From the NCBI GenBank assembly GCA_024694675.1, contig JAILJO010000005.1:1-51692 (forward strand): a stretch of DNA of 51,692 bases. The letters run 5' to 3'. Under the pieces are notes generated by a model. It ran no database searches, had not been told where the DNA came from, and was given only the letters and a program-made list of their open reading frames with translations. Every line of letters starts with the position of its first letter. The first letter of the stretch is position 1. The stretch is from Bacteroidales bacterium (GTDB lineage Bacteria; Bacteroidota; Bacteroidia; Bacteroidales; UBA932). Positions 17,741 through 25,024 of this stretch are shown in pieces. The position numbers and the translations under genes are program-made.

Positions 17741-17808
17741 GACTTGAGTCATTCCGACCATAAAAAAAAGCAGCTCGTGCTGCTTTTTGGTCGGGATGAC
17801 TCGACTCG
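17740..17808. repeat. Extended imperfect inverted repeat at the tRNA-Pro 3' end
   Basis: CGACTTGAGTCATTCCGACC (17740-17759) matches the reverse complement of 17789-17808, the last bases of tRNA-Pro, at 17 of 20 positions. The arms flank the tRNA terminator. This could be a degenerate inverted copy of the tRNA 3' end left by integration. Confidence 0.55.
17762..17788 (-). terminator. Rho-independent terminator of tRNA-Pro
   Basis: On the minus strand AAAAAGCAGC-ACGA-GCTGCTTTTTTTT forms a 10-base-pair stem with a T-run, immediately downstream of the tRNA-Pro 3' end. Confidence 0.8.
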
Positions 17809-17863
17809 AACGAGCGACCCCTACGTCCCGAACGTAGTGCGCTACCAACTGCGCTACATCCCG
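17791..17863 (-). tRNA. tRNA-Pro (CGG)
   Basis: The 73-base sequence starts CGGGATG and ends CATCCCG plus A discriminator. It has the D-arm GCGC-AGTTGGTA-GCGC, anticodon stem-loop CTACG-TTCGGGA-CGTAG (anticodon CGG) and T-arm GCTCG-TTCGAGT-CGAGT. CCA is not encoded. Its 3' end faces the integrase, marking the probable integration site of the island. Confidence 0.93.
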
Positions 17864-17908
17864 CTCTTTTTATTGATTTTTTGCTCTTTTTTCGCTTTGG
17901 CTCAGTCA

Positions 17909-17923
17909 CATAGGACCCCTATG
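17909..17923. repeat. Short perfect palindrome upstream of tRNA-Pro
   Basis: CATAGG-ACC-CCTATG is a perfect 6-base inverted repeat 46 bases before the tRNA-Pro 5' end. It might be a regulatory or processing site; nothing else supports it. Confidence 0.25.
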
Positions 17924-17986
17924 CTCCTTCGCCAAATCAAAAAAATATCTAAAAAATCAATTCAAAAAGTATTTTTGAGAATAAAA

Positions 17987-18013
17987 AACAAGCTGCTTTT
18001 AGGCGAGCTTGTT
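17987..18013 (-). terminator. Rho-independent terminator of rpsT
   Basis: On the minus strand AACAAGCT and AGCTTGTT form an 8-base-pair stem followed by TTTTATT. The rpsT stop codon lies in the loop, so the terminator overlaps the coding end. Confidence 0.65.
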
Positions 18014-18253
18014 AATGTAGACTTGGAGACCGCTCTTGAGGTTGGAGGCCTTGTTCTTGTGGATAACTCCAATCTTTGCAAGTTTATCGATCATTGCGTA
18101 AACTTTGGGAGCATTCTCCTGAGCCTGTGCTTTGTCTGTTACATTACGGAGATCGCGGATAGCGTTCCTTGTGGTCTTTGCATAATACTTGTTATGCAGG
18201 CGGTGACGCTCACTCTGACGAGCGGCACGCGCGGCGGATTTTGTGTTTGCCAT
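17999..18253 (-). CDS. rpsT: 30S ribosomal protein S20
   Basis: The 84-residue basic protein [21 protein letters not shown]...[22 protein letters not shown] is a standard bacterial S20, which binds 16S rRNA early in small-subunit assembly. Length and the conserved 'IhkN.AarlKSrL' ending are intact. It lies 25 bases after tRNA-Glu on the same strand without its own TAnnTTTG box, so the two are probably co-transcribed. Its terminator overlaps the stop codon. Confidence 0.97.
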   Translation of the reverse strand: MANTKSAARAARQSERHRLHNKYYAKTTRNAIRDLRNVTDKAQAQENAPKVYAMIDKLAKIGVIHKNKASNLKSGLQVYINKLA

Positions 18254-18278
18254 TATGTCTATTTTTTTATATTTTTGG

Positions 18279-18350
18279 TAGTGGGTAGGAGAATCGAACT
18301 CCTATTGCGGGAATGAAAATCCCGAGTACTAACCGTTATACGAACCCACC
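18279..18350 (-). tRNA. tRNA-Glu (TTC)
   Basis: The 72-base cloverleaf has acceptor GGTGGGT/ACCCACT, anticodon stem-loop CGGGA-TTTTCAT-TCCCG (anticodon TTC), and T-arm AGGAG-TTCGATT-CTCCT. CCA is not encoded. The first acceptor pair is G-U. Confidence 0.92.
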
Positions 18351-18363
18351 AAAATTGGGACTG

Positions 18364-18394
18364 CAAAGATAGTAATATTTTTTTACCTCACAAA
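18364..18394 (-). promoter_or_regulatory. Consensus promoter of tRNA-Glu/rpsT
   Basis: On the minus strand TTTG (18391-18394), 19 bases, then TATCTTTG (18364-18371) is an exact Bacteroidota -33/-7 promoter, with the tRNA start 13 bases downstream of the -7 box. Confidence 0.8.
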
Positions 18395-18395
18395 A

Positions 18396-19391
18396 TTATT
18401 TTTCATCTTTTTTCCACTCGAAGGAATAGAGGATTGACTCCACCTGACGGAGGTACTGACGCTTGTCGTAACGGGGTGCGTAGACGAAGGATTCCAACAC
18501 TATAATATCCTTTCCGTCAGGGCTGTAGAAGGCATGTGAGACAAACGGACCGCCCATGAAATCCCCATGGACTTCCCAGAATCCGCGTAGCTCCATGAAC
18601 TCACGTCCCTTGTATTTGAGGGACCTGGTGGTGGGCTCCACGGCGGTGGAGGTTGTCATGTATGAGCCTTCGAACATTCCGGGCACGTTGACCTGCATCA
18701 CGGAGTCGCGTTCCGCAACCAGGTTGGCGACGGAGAAGGGCTCTCTCCGCACCGGGAACTTGTATGCCATGACGGCCTGGGTGGTGTACTGCTTTTCATC
18801 GGCAACCCACACGAAGCTGTCTGTCCACTTCTTGAGCTGGTAGCCGGAAGGGAAGTGGAGGATGCCGCCGGTGAGGTCCAGGAGGGGCTCCTGAAGCTTT
18901 TTCTCCTCATAGAGCTTGGAGTTCTCTATGATGCGGTCCCTTTCACTCTGCTCGAAGTACTCTGAGATAATGGCGCTGGCCCCGCGGAAAAGTTCATCGG
19001 CCTCTTCCTCGGTGGCGGCGTTGATCTGGACTAGGGCCTGGGGGCGGGCCCACTGGTTGCTCTTATACACTACGCCGCTAGTGGCGTTCTGGGGATTGAT
19101 GTTAACCAGCAGCAGGTTCCTGTGCATCTTGAACATGCTGTTGAAGCTTCCCGGAGGAACGTTGGAAACGTTGAACAGGGGCTCTCTCTGGGCCAGGTAC
19201 GGGGTATCGTCCGCAAGGACTTCCCTTATGCTTGTTCCAAGATTGCCAACCCACTGCTCGCGTTCAATCACAACCAGCACTTCGCCGGCCTTGCCGCTGA
19301 CGTTGGGGAGAAGATTGCGCCCGTTGTTGCTCTTGCAACCGGCGAGGGCGACCGCCGCGGCCACCAGGGCCATCAGTTTCATGTATTTCAT
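18396..19391 (-). CDS. DUF4837 family lipoprotein
   Basis: The 331-residue product has a lipoprotein signal (LVAAAVALAGC, lipobox cysteine at residue 19) followed by a domain I recognise as DUF4837: GKAGEVLVVIEREQWVG near 35, PPGSFNSMFKMHRNLLLV near 80, and GGPFVSHAFYSPDGKDIIVLESFVYAPRYDKRQYLRQVESILYSFEW at the end. The family's molecular function is unknown. It overlaps rseP by 4 bases, and this neighbourhood with rseP and dxr is typical of Bacteroidota, hinting at a cell-envelope role. Confidence 0.85.
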   Translation of the reverse strand: MKYMKLMALVAAAVALAGCKSNNGRNLLPNVSGKAGEVLVVIEREQWVGNLGTSIREVLADDTPYLAQREPLFNVSNVPPGSFNSMFKMHRNLLLVNINPQNATSGVVYKSNQWARPQALVQINAATEEEADELFRGASAIISEYFEQSERDRIIENSKLYEEKKLQEPLLDLTGGILHFPSGYQLKKWTDSFVWVADEKQYTTQAVMAYKFPVRREPFSVANLVAERDSVMQVNVPGMFEGSYMTTSTAVEPTTRSLKYKGREFMELRGFWEVHGDFMGGPFVSHAFYSPDGKDIIVLESFVYAPRYDKRQYLRQVESILYSFEWKKDEK

Positions 19392-20686
19392 AACAGTCCG
19401 AATAATCTTGCAAAATCGTTTCCAAAAGCGAGGAGCATGAGCCCCAGGAGAAGCACCATCCCAATTGTCTGCATCACAATCATGAACTTGTCCGACGGTT
19501 TCCGCCCTGTAAGAATTTCAAACAGGCAGAACACCATGTGGCCACCGTCCAGGCCGGGGATGGGAAGGAGGTTAAGCACCGCCAGCATGATGGACAGCAT
19601 GGCCAGGATCACGAGGAACTGGTTCCAGTCCCAAACCGACGGGAATATCTGGCCGATAGCTATGAAGCTGCCCACGGATTTGTACGCGCCCGTGGACGGA
19701 GTCGCCACCAGCCTCAGGTCTTTCAGGTAGCCGGTGACGTTTTCCCAGGCCATTGCGGCGCCGGCAGGAATGCACGCAAGTCCTTTATAGGTACGATGCT
19801 CATAGTCTATTCCGGCAAGGTATACGCCCACCATTCCCAGTGAATCCACCTGCAGTGCACATGAAACGCTGTCAGAGCCACGCAGGACCGTCACTGGAAC
19901 GCTTTCCCCGGGGTGGGCCCGCAGCACCTTCTGGACGTCCTGGAGGTACGGCGTCTCAAGCCCATCGGCCATAACTACGCGGTCTCCCTTCCGTAAAAAG
20001 GCGTTGGGGGACTCCGCCATGGTGGTATCTACCACGAAGGGAACGGCCAGGCCGAACATCCCGGCATCTTTGAGGACGCGTCCAATCATGCCCTGGTCGA
20101 TGTAGATGTCCAGGGTGTCCGTACCGCGGAGGACGGTGGCCTTGCGGGTCTGTCGGCGGGCCAGATCGGCCTGGAGGGAGAAGAAGTCACGGGAGGGATG
20201 GCCGTCGAAACCAAGGATGCGGTCCCCGGTGCGGAAGCCCATTTCCTGGGCCAGTTCACTGGCATATACCGGCCTGTCCGAAGGGATGAAATCCTTACCC
20301 CAGATGCCCAGGATGAGGCTGAAGACAAGTATTGCCAGGATGAAGTTGTTGAGGACGCCGCCGTTCATGACAAGGAGCCTTTTCCAGGCCGCCTTTGAAC
20401 GGAATTCCCAAGGCTGGGGGTCATGGGACAGGAAGTCCTTGTCCATGGACTCGTCTATCATTCCGGCTATCTTGCAGTAGCCGCCAAGGGGCAGCCAGCC
20501 TATGCCGTACTCCGTGTCTCCTTTCTTGAAAGAGAAGAGCTTGACTCCGCCTACGTCAAAAAAGAGGAAGAACTTCTCTACCTTTATCCCGAAAATGCGC
20601 GCCCAGAAGAAATGCCCCGCCTCATGTATAATAATAAGGAGGGACAGCGCAAGTATTACCTGTAAAGCCTTAAATAGTACTACCAT
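19388..20686 (-). CDS. rseP: RseP-type intramembrane site-2 zinc protease
   Basis: The 432-residue membrane protein has the M50 active site HEAGH (about residues 21-25), a central PDZ-containing segment (about 130-290, GFRTGDRILGFDG), and the third zinc ligand motif NLLPIPGLDGGHMVF near 375. Four or so hydrophobic segments match a polytopic inner-membrane protease. RseP cleaves membrane-bound anti-sigma factors and remnant signal peptides. It overlaps dxr by 7 bases and DUF4837 by 4, forming one operon. Confidence 0.95.
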   Translation of the reverse strand: MVVLFKALQVILALSLLIIIHEAGHFFWARIFGIKVEKFFLFFDVGGVKLFSFKKGDTEYGIGWLPLGGYCKIAGMIDESMDKDFLSHDPQPWEFRSKAAWKRLLVMNGGVLNNFILAILVFSLILGIWGKDFIPSDRPVYASELAQEMGFRTGDRILGFDGHPSRDFFSLQADLARRQTRKATVLRGTDTLDIYIDQGMIGRVLKDAGMFGLAVPFVVDTTMAESPNAFLRKGDRVVMADGLETPYLQDVQKVLRAHPGESVPVTVLRGSDSVSCALQVDSLGMVGVYLAGIDYEHRTYKGLACIPAGAAMAWENVTGYLKDLRLVATPSTGAYKSVGSFIAIGQIFPSVWDWNQFLVILAMLSIMLAVLNLLPIPGLDGGHMVFCLFEILTGRKPSDKFMIVMQTIGMVLLLGLMLLAFGNDFARLFGLL

Positions 20687-21822
20687 AGTGACTGCGCCAG
20701 GGCAAACGCCTCTGAATTTGTGGAGAAAATGTCTTCCAGGGTAGGATTCTCCACAAATTTCACGCCATCCATTACACGGGAAACGGTTTTTGGAATGTCG
20801 TAGAACGCAATTTGGTCATGAAGGTATGCTGCCACGGCGGCTTCGTTGGCCGCATTCATGGCGCAGGGGATGTTTCCGCCCTTCTCAATGGCCTTGAAAG
20901 CAAGGCCAAGGCAGGGGAATTTTTCAAGGTCCGGCTCTTCGAAAGTGAGGGCGCTGAGCTTGCTGAAATCCAGCCTGGGGCCCTCCAGGGACAGCCTTTC
21001 AGGGTACGCCATGGCAAGCTGGATGGGAATTCTCATGTCCGGCAGCCCAAGCTGGGCTATTACGGCTCCGTCCTCAAACTCCACCATTGAGTGAATGACT
21101 GATTCCGGATGGACCACAACATGGATTGCAGAGGCGTCAACGCCAAACAGCCACTTGGCCTCGATAACCTCGAAGCCCTTGTTCATCATCGTGGCGGAGT
21201 CTATGGTGATCTTTGCCCCCATGCTCCAGTTGGGGTGCTTGAGGGCAAGCTCTTTCCCCGCTCCGGAAATCTTTTCTTTGGGCCATGTGCGGAAAGGCCC
21301 TCCGGATGCGGTGAGATGAATCTTTTTCACCTGATTCCCGCATGCTCCCAGAAGGCACTGGAAAATTGCCGAATGCTCAGAGTCTACGGGATAAATATGC
21401 GCACCGCAGCGTGCGGCGGTTGACATCACTATTGAGCCGGCCGCAACAAGTGTTTCCTTATTGGCAAGGGCAACAGTTTTTCCGGCCTCCAGGGCTGCCA
21501 GGGTGGGCCTGAGGCCGCTGAACCCTACCATTGCGGCAACCACAACATCGACCTCCGCGTCGCGAACCCATTCGCATGCGGCCTCTATTCCAAGGCGGAC
21601 ATCGTACTCCGCGGGAAGGGCGTCACGGACGTCGCGGTAGCGGTCCGGGTTGCAGATAACAACCCTTTTAACCTTGAACTCCAGCGCCTGCTGCACCAGC
21701 AGGGCGGCGTTGCTTCCTGCAGACAGCATGTAAACGCCGAAGCGGTCCGGATGCTGCCTTATCACGTCTAGCGTCTGAGTTCCTATTGACCCCGTAGAGC
21801 CCAGTATGGCAACCTGTTTCAT
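20680..21822 (-). CDS. dxr: 1-deoxy-D-xylulose 5-phosphate reductoisomerase
   Basis: Dxr (IspC) converts DXP to 2-C-methyl-D-erythritol 4-phosphate with NADPH, the second step of the MEP isoprenoid pathway. The 380-residue sequence has the nucleotide loop GSTGSIGTQTLDV at the start, ALANKETLVAAG, the metal site PVDSEHSAIFQCL, the flexible loop TASGGPFRTWP and MNKGFEVIEAKWLF. All are intact and length is normal. It starts one base before the M23 peptidase stop and leads into rseP. Confidence 0.97.
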   Translation of the reverse strand: MKQVAILGSTGSIGTQTLDVIRQHPDRFGVYMLSAGSNAALLVQQALEFKVKRVVICNPDRYRDVRDALPAEYDVRLGIEAACEWVRDAEVDVVVAAMVGFSGLRPTLAALEAGKTVALANKETLVAAGSIVMSTAARCGAHIYPVDSEHSAIFQCLLGACGNQVKKIHLTASGGPFRTWPKEKISGAGKELALKHPNWSMGAKITIDSATMMNKGFEVIEAKWLFGVDASAIHVVVHPESVIHSMVEFEDGAVIAQLGLPDMRIPIQLAMAYPERLSLEGPRLDFSKLSALTFEEPDLEKFPCLGLAFKAIEKGGNIPCAMNAANEAAVAAYLHDQIAFYDIPKTVSRVMDGVKFVENPTLEDIFSTNSEAFALAQSLW

Positions 21823-21823
21823 C

Positions 21824-22672
21824 CTAGAACTTTATATACTGTGCCGGATCCACGGGAGCGCCTGCGTACCACAGTTCGAAGTGCAGGTGGTCTCCCTTGG
21901 TAAGTGATACTGACGATGCCAGCATGCCTATGGCCGTTCCGGCCTTCACCGCGTCCCCGCTCTTGCGGAGCAGCTTCTGGTTATTCTTGTATATGGAAAC
22001 GATGTCTCCGGTATGCTGGATGGCGATGATGTATCCGGAATCGTCCTCCCATCCCGTGAAGATGACGGTGCCGTCAAGCACTGCCGATACGGTTGACCCT
22101 GCCGGCGCCGTAACGTCTATCCAGGGATGGATGGAGGCTTCGTACCCCTTGGAGACAACGCCCTTGATGGGGGTGAAGAAGGAAACCGCCTCAATTGGCA
22201 ACCCCTTTTTCTGGGACGATGCCGATACGCCGAACTGCTCCTGCTCAACAACATCTGCCCTCAGGAGGGAGTCCCTGATTGCCAGAAAGGCGGAGTCCGA
22301 AGCCTGATGACGGGAGGCCCGGCTGCCAAGGATGAGGCTGTCCAGACGGATGGGATCTTCTCCGGAGACCACTCTTCGGAGATTCTCCGCATAAAGCTCC
22401 CACTGGAGGATACGTGTCTGGAGGGAATCTATCCTGAGGGAATTCTGGACGGCCTGCCTGCGGCTTCTGGCGTCCGGATATCCCGGAATGAACGTGCGTA
22501 TAGGTGTGTAAGCTATTATGCAGAAAATAAGCACCAGGATAAGTATGCCCGTGGAAACGGCGGCCCAGATGAACTGGGGCTTGGTGAAGCGGATGCTCCA
22601 CAGCCTCTCATGAGACTGGGCGTCTACCAGCGCCAGGCGGAAATTCCGGGTTTTCTTATCTTTCTTTTCCAT
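21824..22672 (-). CDS. M23-family (LytM-like) peptidase, membrane-anchored
   Basis: The 282-residue protein has a short cytoplasmic N-terminus, one membrane helix (about 31-52), a helical linker and a C-terminal M23 domain (about 165-280). Zinc ligands are seen in IHPWIDVTAPAG (H-x3-D) and GDHLHFELWYAG (HxH). M23 enzymes cut peptidoglycan cross-bridges or activate amidases; membrane-tethered forms with a coiled linker act in division or wall growth. It is first of the minus-strand operon with dxr and rseP and divergent from ruvX. Confidence 0.87.
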   Translation of the reverse strand: MEKKDKKTRNFRLALVDAQSHERLWSIRFTKPQFIWAAVSTGILILVLIFCIIAYTPIRTFIPGYPDARSRRQAVQNSLRIDSLQTRILQWELYAENLRRVVSGEDPIRLDSLILGSRASRHQASDSAFLAIRDSLLRADVVEQEQFGVSASSQKKGLPIEAVSFFTPIKGVVSKGYEASIHPWIDVTAPAGSTVSAVLDGTVIFTGWEDDSGYIIAIQHTGDIVSIYKNNQKLLRKSGDAVKAGTAIGMLASSVSLTKGDHLHFELWYAGAPVDPAQYIKF

Positions 22673-22682
22673 AATAATTTCG

Positions 22683-22690
22683 TAACTTTG
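22683..22690 (+). promoter_or_regulatory. -7 element for ruvX
   Basis: TAACTTTG matches TAnnTTTG only 8 bases before the ruvX ATG, implying a leader of a few bases. No -33 TTTG is seen at the usual distance. Confidence 0.45.
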
Positions 22691-22698
22691 CGGCCTGT

Positions 22699-23121
22699 AT
22701 GGACAGGTTCATAGGCATAGACTACGGAAAGGCAAGGACCGGGATTGCGGTAAGCGACCCTCTTGGCATCTTTGCCCAGGCCCTTGACACTGTTCATTCT
22801 ACAAAGATAATAGAATATCTTCAAAATTACGCTCAAAAAGAGACAATCTGCGGCTTTGTGATAGGATATCCCGTGAATATGGACGGCCGTCCGTCGGAGG
22901 CCCAGGCGCACGTGGACGCCTTCCTGCCGCAGCTCAAGGCCGCTTTTCCCGGCATTCCTGTCACCCTGGAGGACGAGCGCTTCACCTCCGTCCTTGCCCA
23001 CCGGGCAATGATAGACGGCGGTATGAAAGCCAGTCGCCGCAGGGACAAGACTGAAGTGGACCGCATAAGCGCCGCCATCATTCTCCAGAGCTACCTTGAC
23101 CGCACCGCAAACACAAGATAA
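22699..23121 (+). CDS. ruvX: Putative Holliday junction resolvase YqgF/RuvX
   Basis: The 140-residue protein has the RNase H-like YqgF fold: GIDYGKARTGIAVSDPLG (catalytic Asp), GYPVNMDGRPSEAQ, LEDERFTSVLAHR (Glu) and DKTEVDRISAAIILQSYL (Asp). Members are linked to 16S rRNA 5' end processing and proposed junction resolution. All acidic residues are kept. It is followed after one base by def, forming a two-gene unit. Confidence 0.93.
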   Translation: MDRFIGIDYGKARTGIAVSDPLGIFAQALDTVHSTKIIEYLQNYAQKETICGFVIGYPVNMDGRPSEAQAHVDAFLPQLKAAFPGIPVTLEDERFTSVLAHRAMIDGGMKASRRRDKTEVDRISAAIILQSYLDRTANTR

Positions 23122-23122
23122 G

Positions 23123-23677
23123 ATGATAAAGCCCATATACCTTTACGGAGCCGATGTTCTCCGCCGCACCGCAGAACCTGCAGACCTCAAGGACAAAGAG
23201 GGGATTGCAGCCCTGATCGAGGACCTGAAAGACACCCTCAGGGTGGCTGACGGCTGCGGCCTTGCCGCACCCCAGATTGGCGTGAGCAAGCGTGTGGTCA
23301 TTGTGGACGGTGACGTTGTGTCGGACGTTTACGACTACCTGAAAGGCTTCCGCCGCACCCTCATCAACCCGGAAATCCTGGAAGAGAGTGACGAGAAGGT
23401 CACCTATTCGGAGGGCTGCCTTTCCATCCCCGGCATCTACTGCGACATAGTCCGCCCCAAGGTAATCACCGTGAAGTATTTTGACGAGGACCTGAAGGAA
23501 GTGACGGAGACATTCGACAACTTTGCCTCCCGCATGATCCAGCATGAACTCTCCCACCTTGATGGAGACCTCTTCACAGATCACGCCGCTCCCATCCGCC
23601 GCAAGATGATATCGTCAAAACTGCAGGGGATAGTCAAGGGGAAAGTGCATCCGCACTACAATTCCAAGCTTAAATAG
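23123..23677 (+). CDS. def: Peptide deformylase
   Basis: Def removes the formyl group from nascent proteins. The 184-residue enzyme has the three motifs GCGLAAPQIGV, EGCLSIPG and QHELSHLDG (metal ligands Cys, His, His and catalytic Glu), all intact. The track's earlier start lies within ruvX; ATG 23123, one base after the ruvX stop, gives MIKPIYLYGADVLR, the normal N-terminus. Its last 8 bases overlap the convergent phosphatase gene. Confidence 0.96.
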   Translation: MIKPIYLYGADVLRRTAEPADLKDKEGIAALIEDLKDTLRVADGCGLAAPQIGVSKRVVIVDGDVVSDVYDYLKGFRRTLINPEILEESDEKVTYSEGCLSIPGIYCDIVRPKVITVKYFDEDLKEVTETFDNFASRMIQHELSHLDGDLFTDHAAPIRRKMISSKLQGIVKGKVHPHYNSKLK

Positions 23678-24929
23678 CCCAGGTGTCTTTGAGAGCCTGC
23701 CAGTCGTAATAGGGGCCGCCTTCCATGTTCAGGAGGGTGGCTTCTCTTTCGTTAATGAAGAACTTCACCAGGATGTTGCCGGCCTTATTGCGGTAGAAAA
23801 CGGCCTGGAGGTTGGCTGCGAAGGGGGTGTAGAGCCAGCCGGGCCACTCCATGGCCTCTTCCGCGGTAAGGCGTTCCGCAATGCCTTTGACGCCTATGAG
23901 TGCGGCGATGGCAAGGAGGTGATAGTCGTGTCCGAAGCGGAGGTCTGCGACGGTGGGGCCGCCGGCGATGGCTTCATCGGCCTTGGAGATGAAATCGTCC
24001 ATAAACGCCTTCATTTCAGGGACGGCCATGCGGGAGTCTCCGAACTCTACGCTGTTGCACTGGCGGAGATAGAGGTCCAGTGAGTATATCTTGCTGCTGT
24101 ACTCAAGGTCTTCCGGGGCGATGCAGCGGAGGAGGGAATCGTCAAGTTCGAAGGAGCCGCAGATGATGGCAATTTCCATTGCCCTGCGGGTCATTTTGTC
24201 AATTGAACCGACCACTTCATGCGCCTTGTCAATGTCAGTGAAGATGCGGGAGGCGAAGAACATGGTGTCGCGTACATGCGCGTTTCTGTATTCATTGATG
24301 ATTTCGCGGGCTTCATGACGCTTTTCCCTGGTGTCTTCGCTGGAGAGATAATTCATGTACTCTTCTCCGGTGTCCCAGCTGATGTCAAGGTTGCTGTTAT
24401 GGGAAAGCAGTTCGCCGGTGAAGGCGGCCATGCTCACTATGCAGCGGGGAACTACGCTTGATACGGCGCGCACCTTCTTGGCGCCGCTGAAGACACTGTT
24501 GTACTTATTGTACATTCTGTCTGCAATCTGCCTGTGCTCCTTTGCTCCAAGAGGGGTAAGGCGGCCGTCCATGTGGTTGTGAAGGCTTATGACCGTCTTT
24601 ACGGTCTCATAGGCCTTCTCTCCTTCCTCAGTCAGGATGCCTGCCTCGTGCGCCTTCTCGAAGGAGTTGAGAACCTTTCCGTACGACGGACTCTCCCAGT
24701 TGCTCCTTGACCCGTGACGGCCGTAATGGCTTATGTAGAATGGCCTGTACCCTGCCGGAGCATGCGTCTCCGGAGTATGGAAGTATTCGTATGGATTGGT
24801 ATTGACGCCAGTGCGGTTAAGGTTGCTTTCTATGCTGTCCGGAAGAGCTTGAAAGCTGCTGCGGGTTTTGGTCGCACAGCCACAAAACGTCATCGCTGCG
24901 ATGACGGAAAGAATGAGTATTCTTTTCAT
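23670..24929 (-). CDS. Clade-2 histidine phosphatase lipoprotein (acid phosphatase/phytase-like)
   Basis: The 419-residue product has a lipoprotein signal (VIAAMTFCGC, cysteine near 19), the phosphohistidine motif SHYGRHGSR near residue 70, and the second-site LRFGHDYHLL near 328, the HD proton donor of branch-2 histidine acid phosphatases (phytase and MINPP relatives). It would act on phosphate esters such as inositol phosphates or sugar phosphates at the cell surface or in the periplasm. It is transcribed alone; a phosphatase-rich glycan locus begins just beyond it. Confidence 0.83.
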   Translation of the reverse strand: MKRILILSVIAAMTFCGCATKTRSSFQALPDSIESNLNRTGVNTNPYEYFHTPETHAPAGYRPFYISHYGRHGSRSNWESPSYGKVLNSFEKAHEAGILTEEGEKAYETVKTVISLHNHMDGRLTPLGAKEHRQIADRMYNKYNSVFSGAKKVRAVSSVVPRCIVSMAAFTGELLSHNSNLDISWDTGEEYMNYLSSEDTREKRHEAREIINEYRNAHVRDTMFFASRIFTDIDKAHEVVGSIDKMTRRAMEIAIICGSFELDDSLLRCIAPEDLEYSSKIYSLDLYLRQCNSVEFGDSRMAVPEMKAFMDDFISKADEAIAGGPTVADLRFGHDYHLLAIAALIGVKGIAERLTAEEAMEWPGWLYTPFAANLQAVFYRNKAGNILVKFFINEREATLLNMEGGPYYDWQALKDTWAI

Positions 24930-24994
24930 GTTTTAAATTATACTTTACAGTATTGAGTTACACCTACAGGCCGCAAGATAACAAAAAAATTTGT

Positions 24995-25002
24995 TATTTT
25001 TG
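24995..25002 (+). promoter_or_regulatory. -7 element for the plus-strand DUF4832-like gene
   Basis: TATTTTTG lies 22 bases before the ATG at 25025 and fits the -7 consensus. The -33 box is not clear. Confidence 0.45.
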
Positions 25003-25024
25003 CAAAGAAAGCAGCTAAAGTGTT

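Noticed and set aside
17643-17909. 88-codon minus-strand ORF
   Set aside because: It runs through tRNA-Pro and its terminator, so it is not a protein gene.
17744-18316. 190-codon plus-strand ORF
   Set aside because: It lies opposite tRNA-Pro, rpsT and part of tRNA-Glu.
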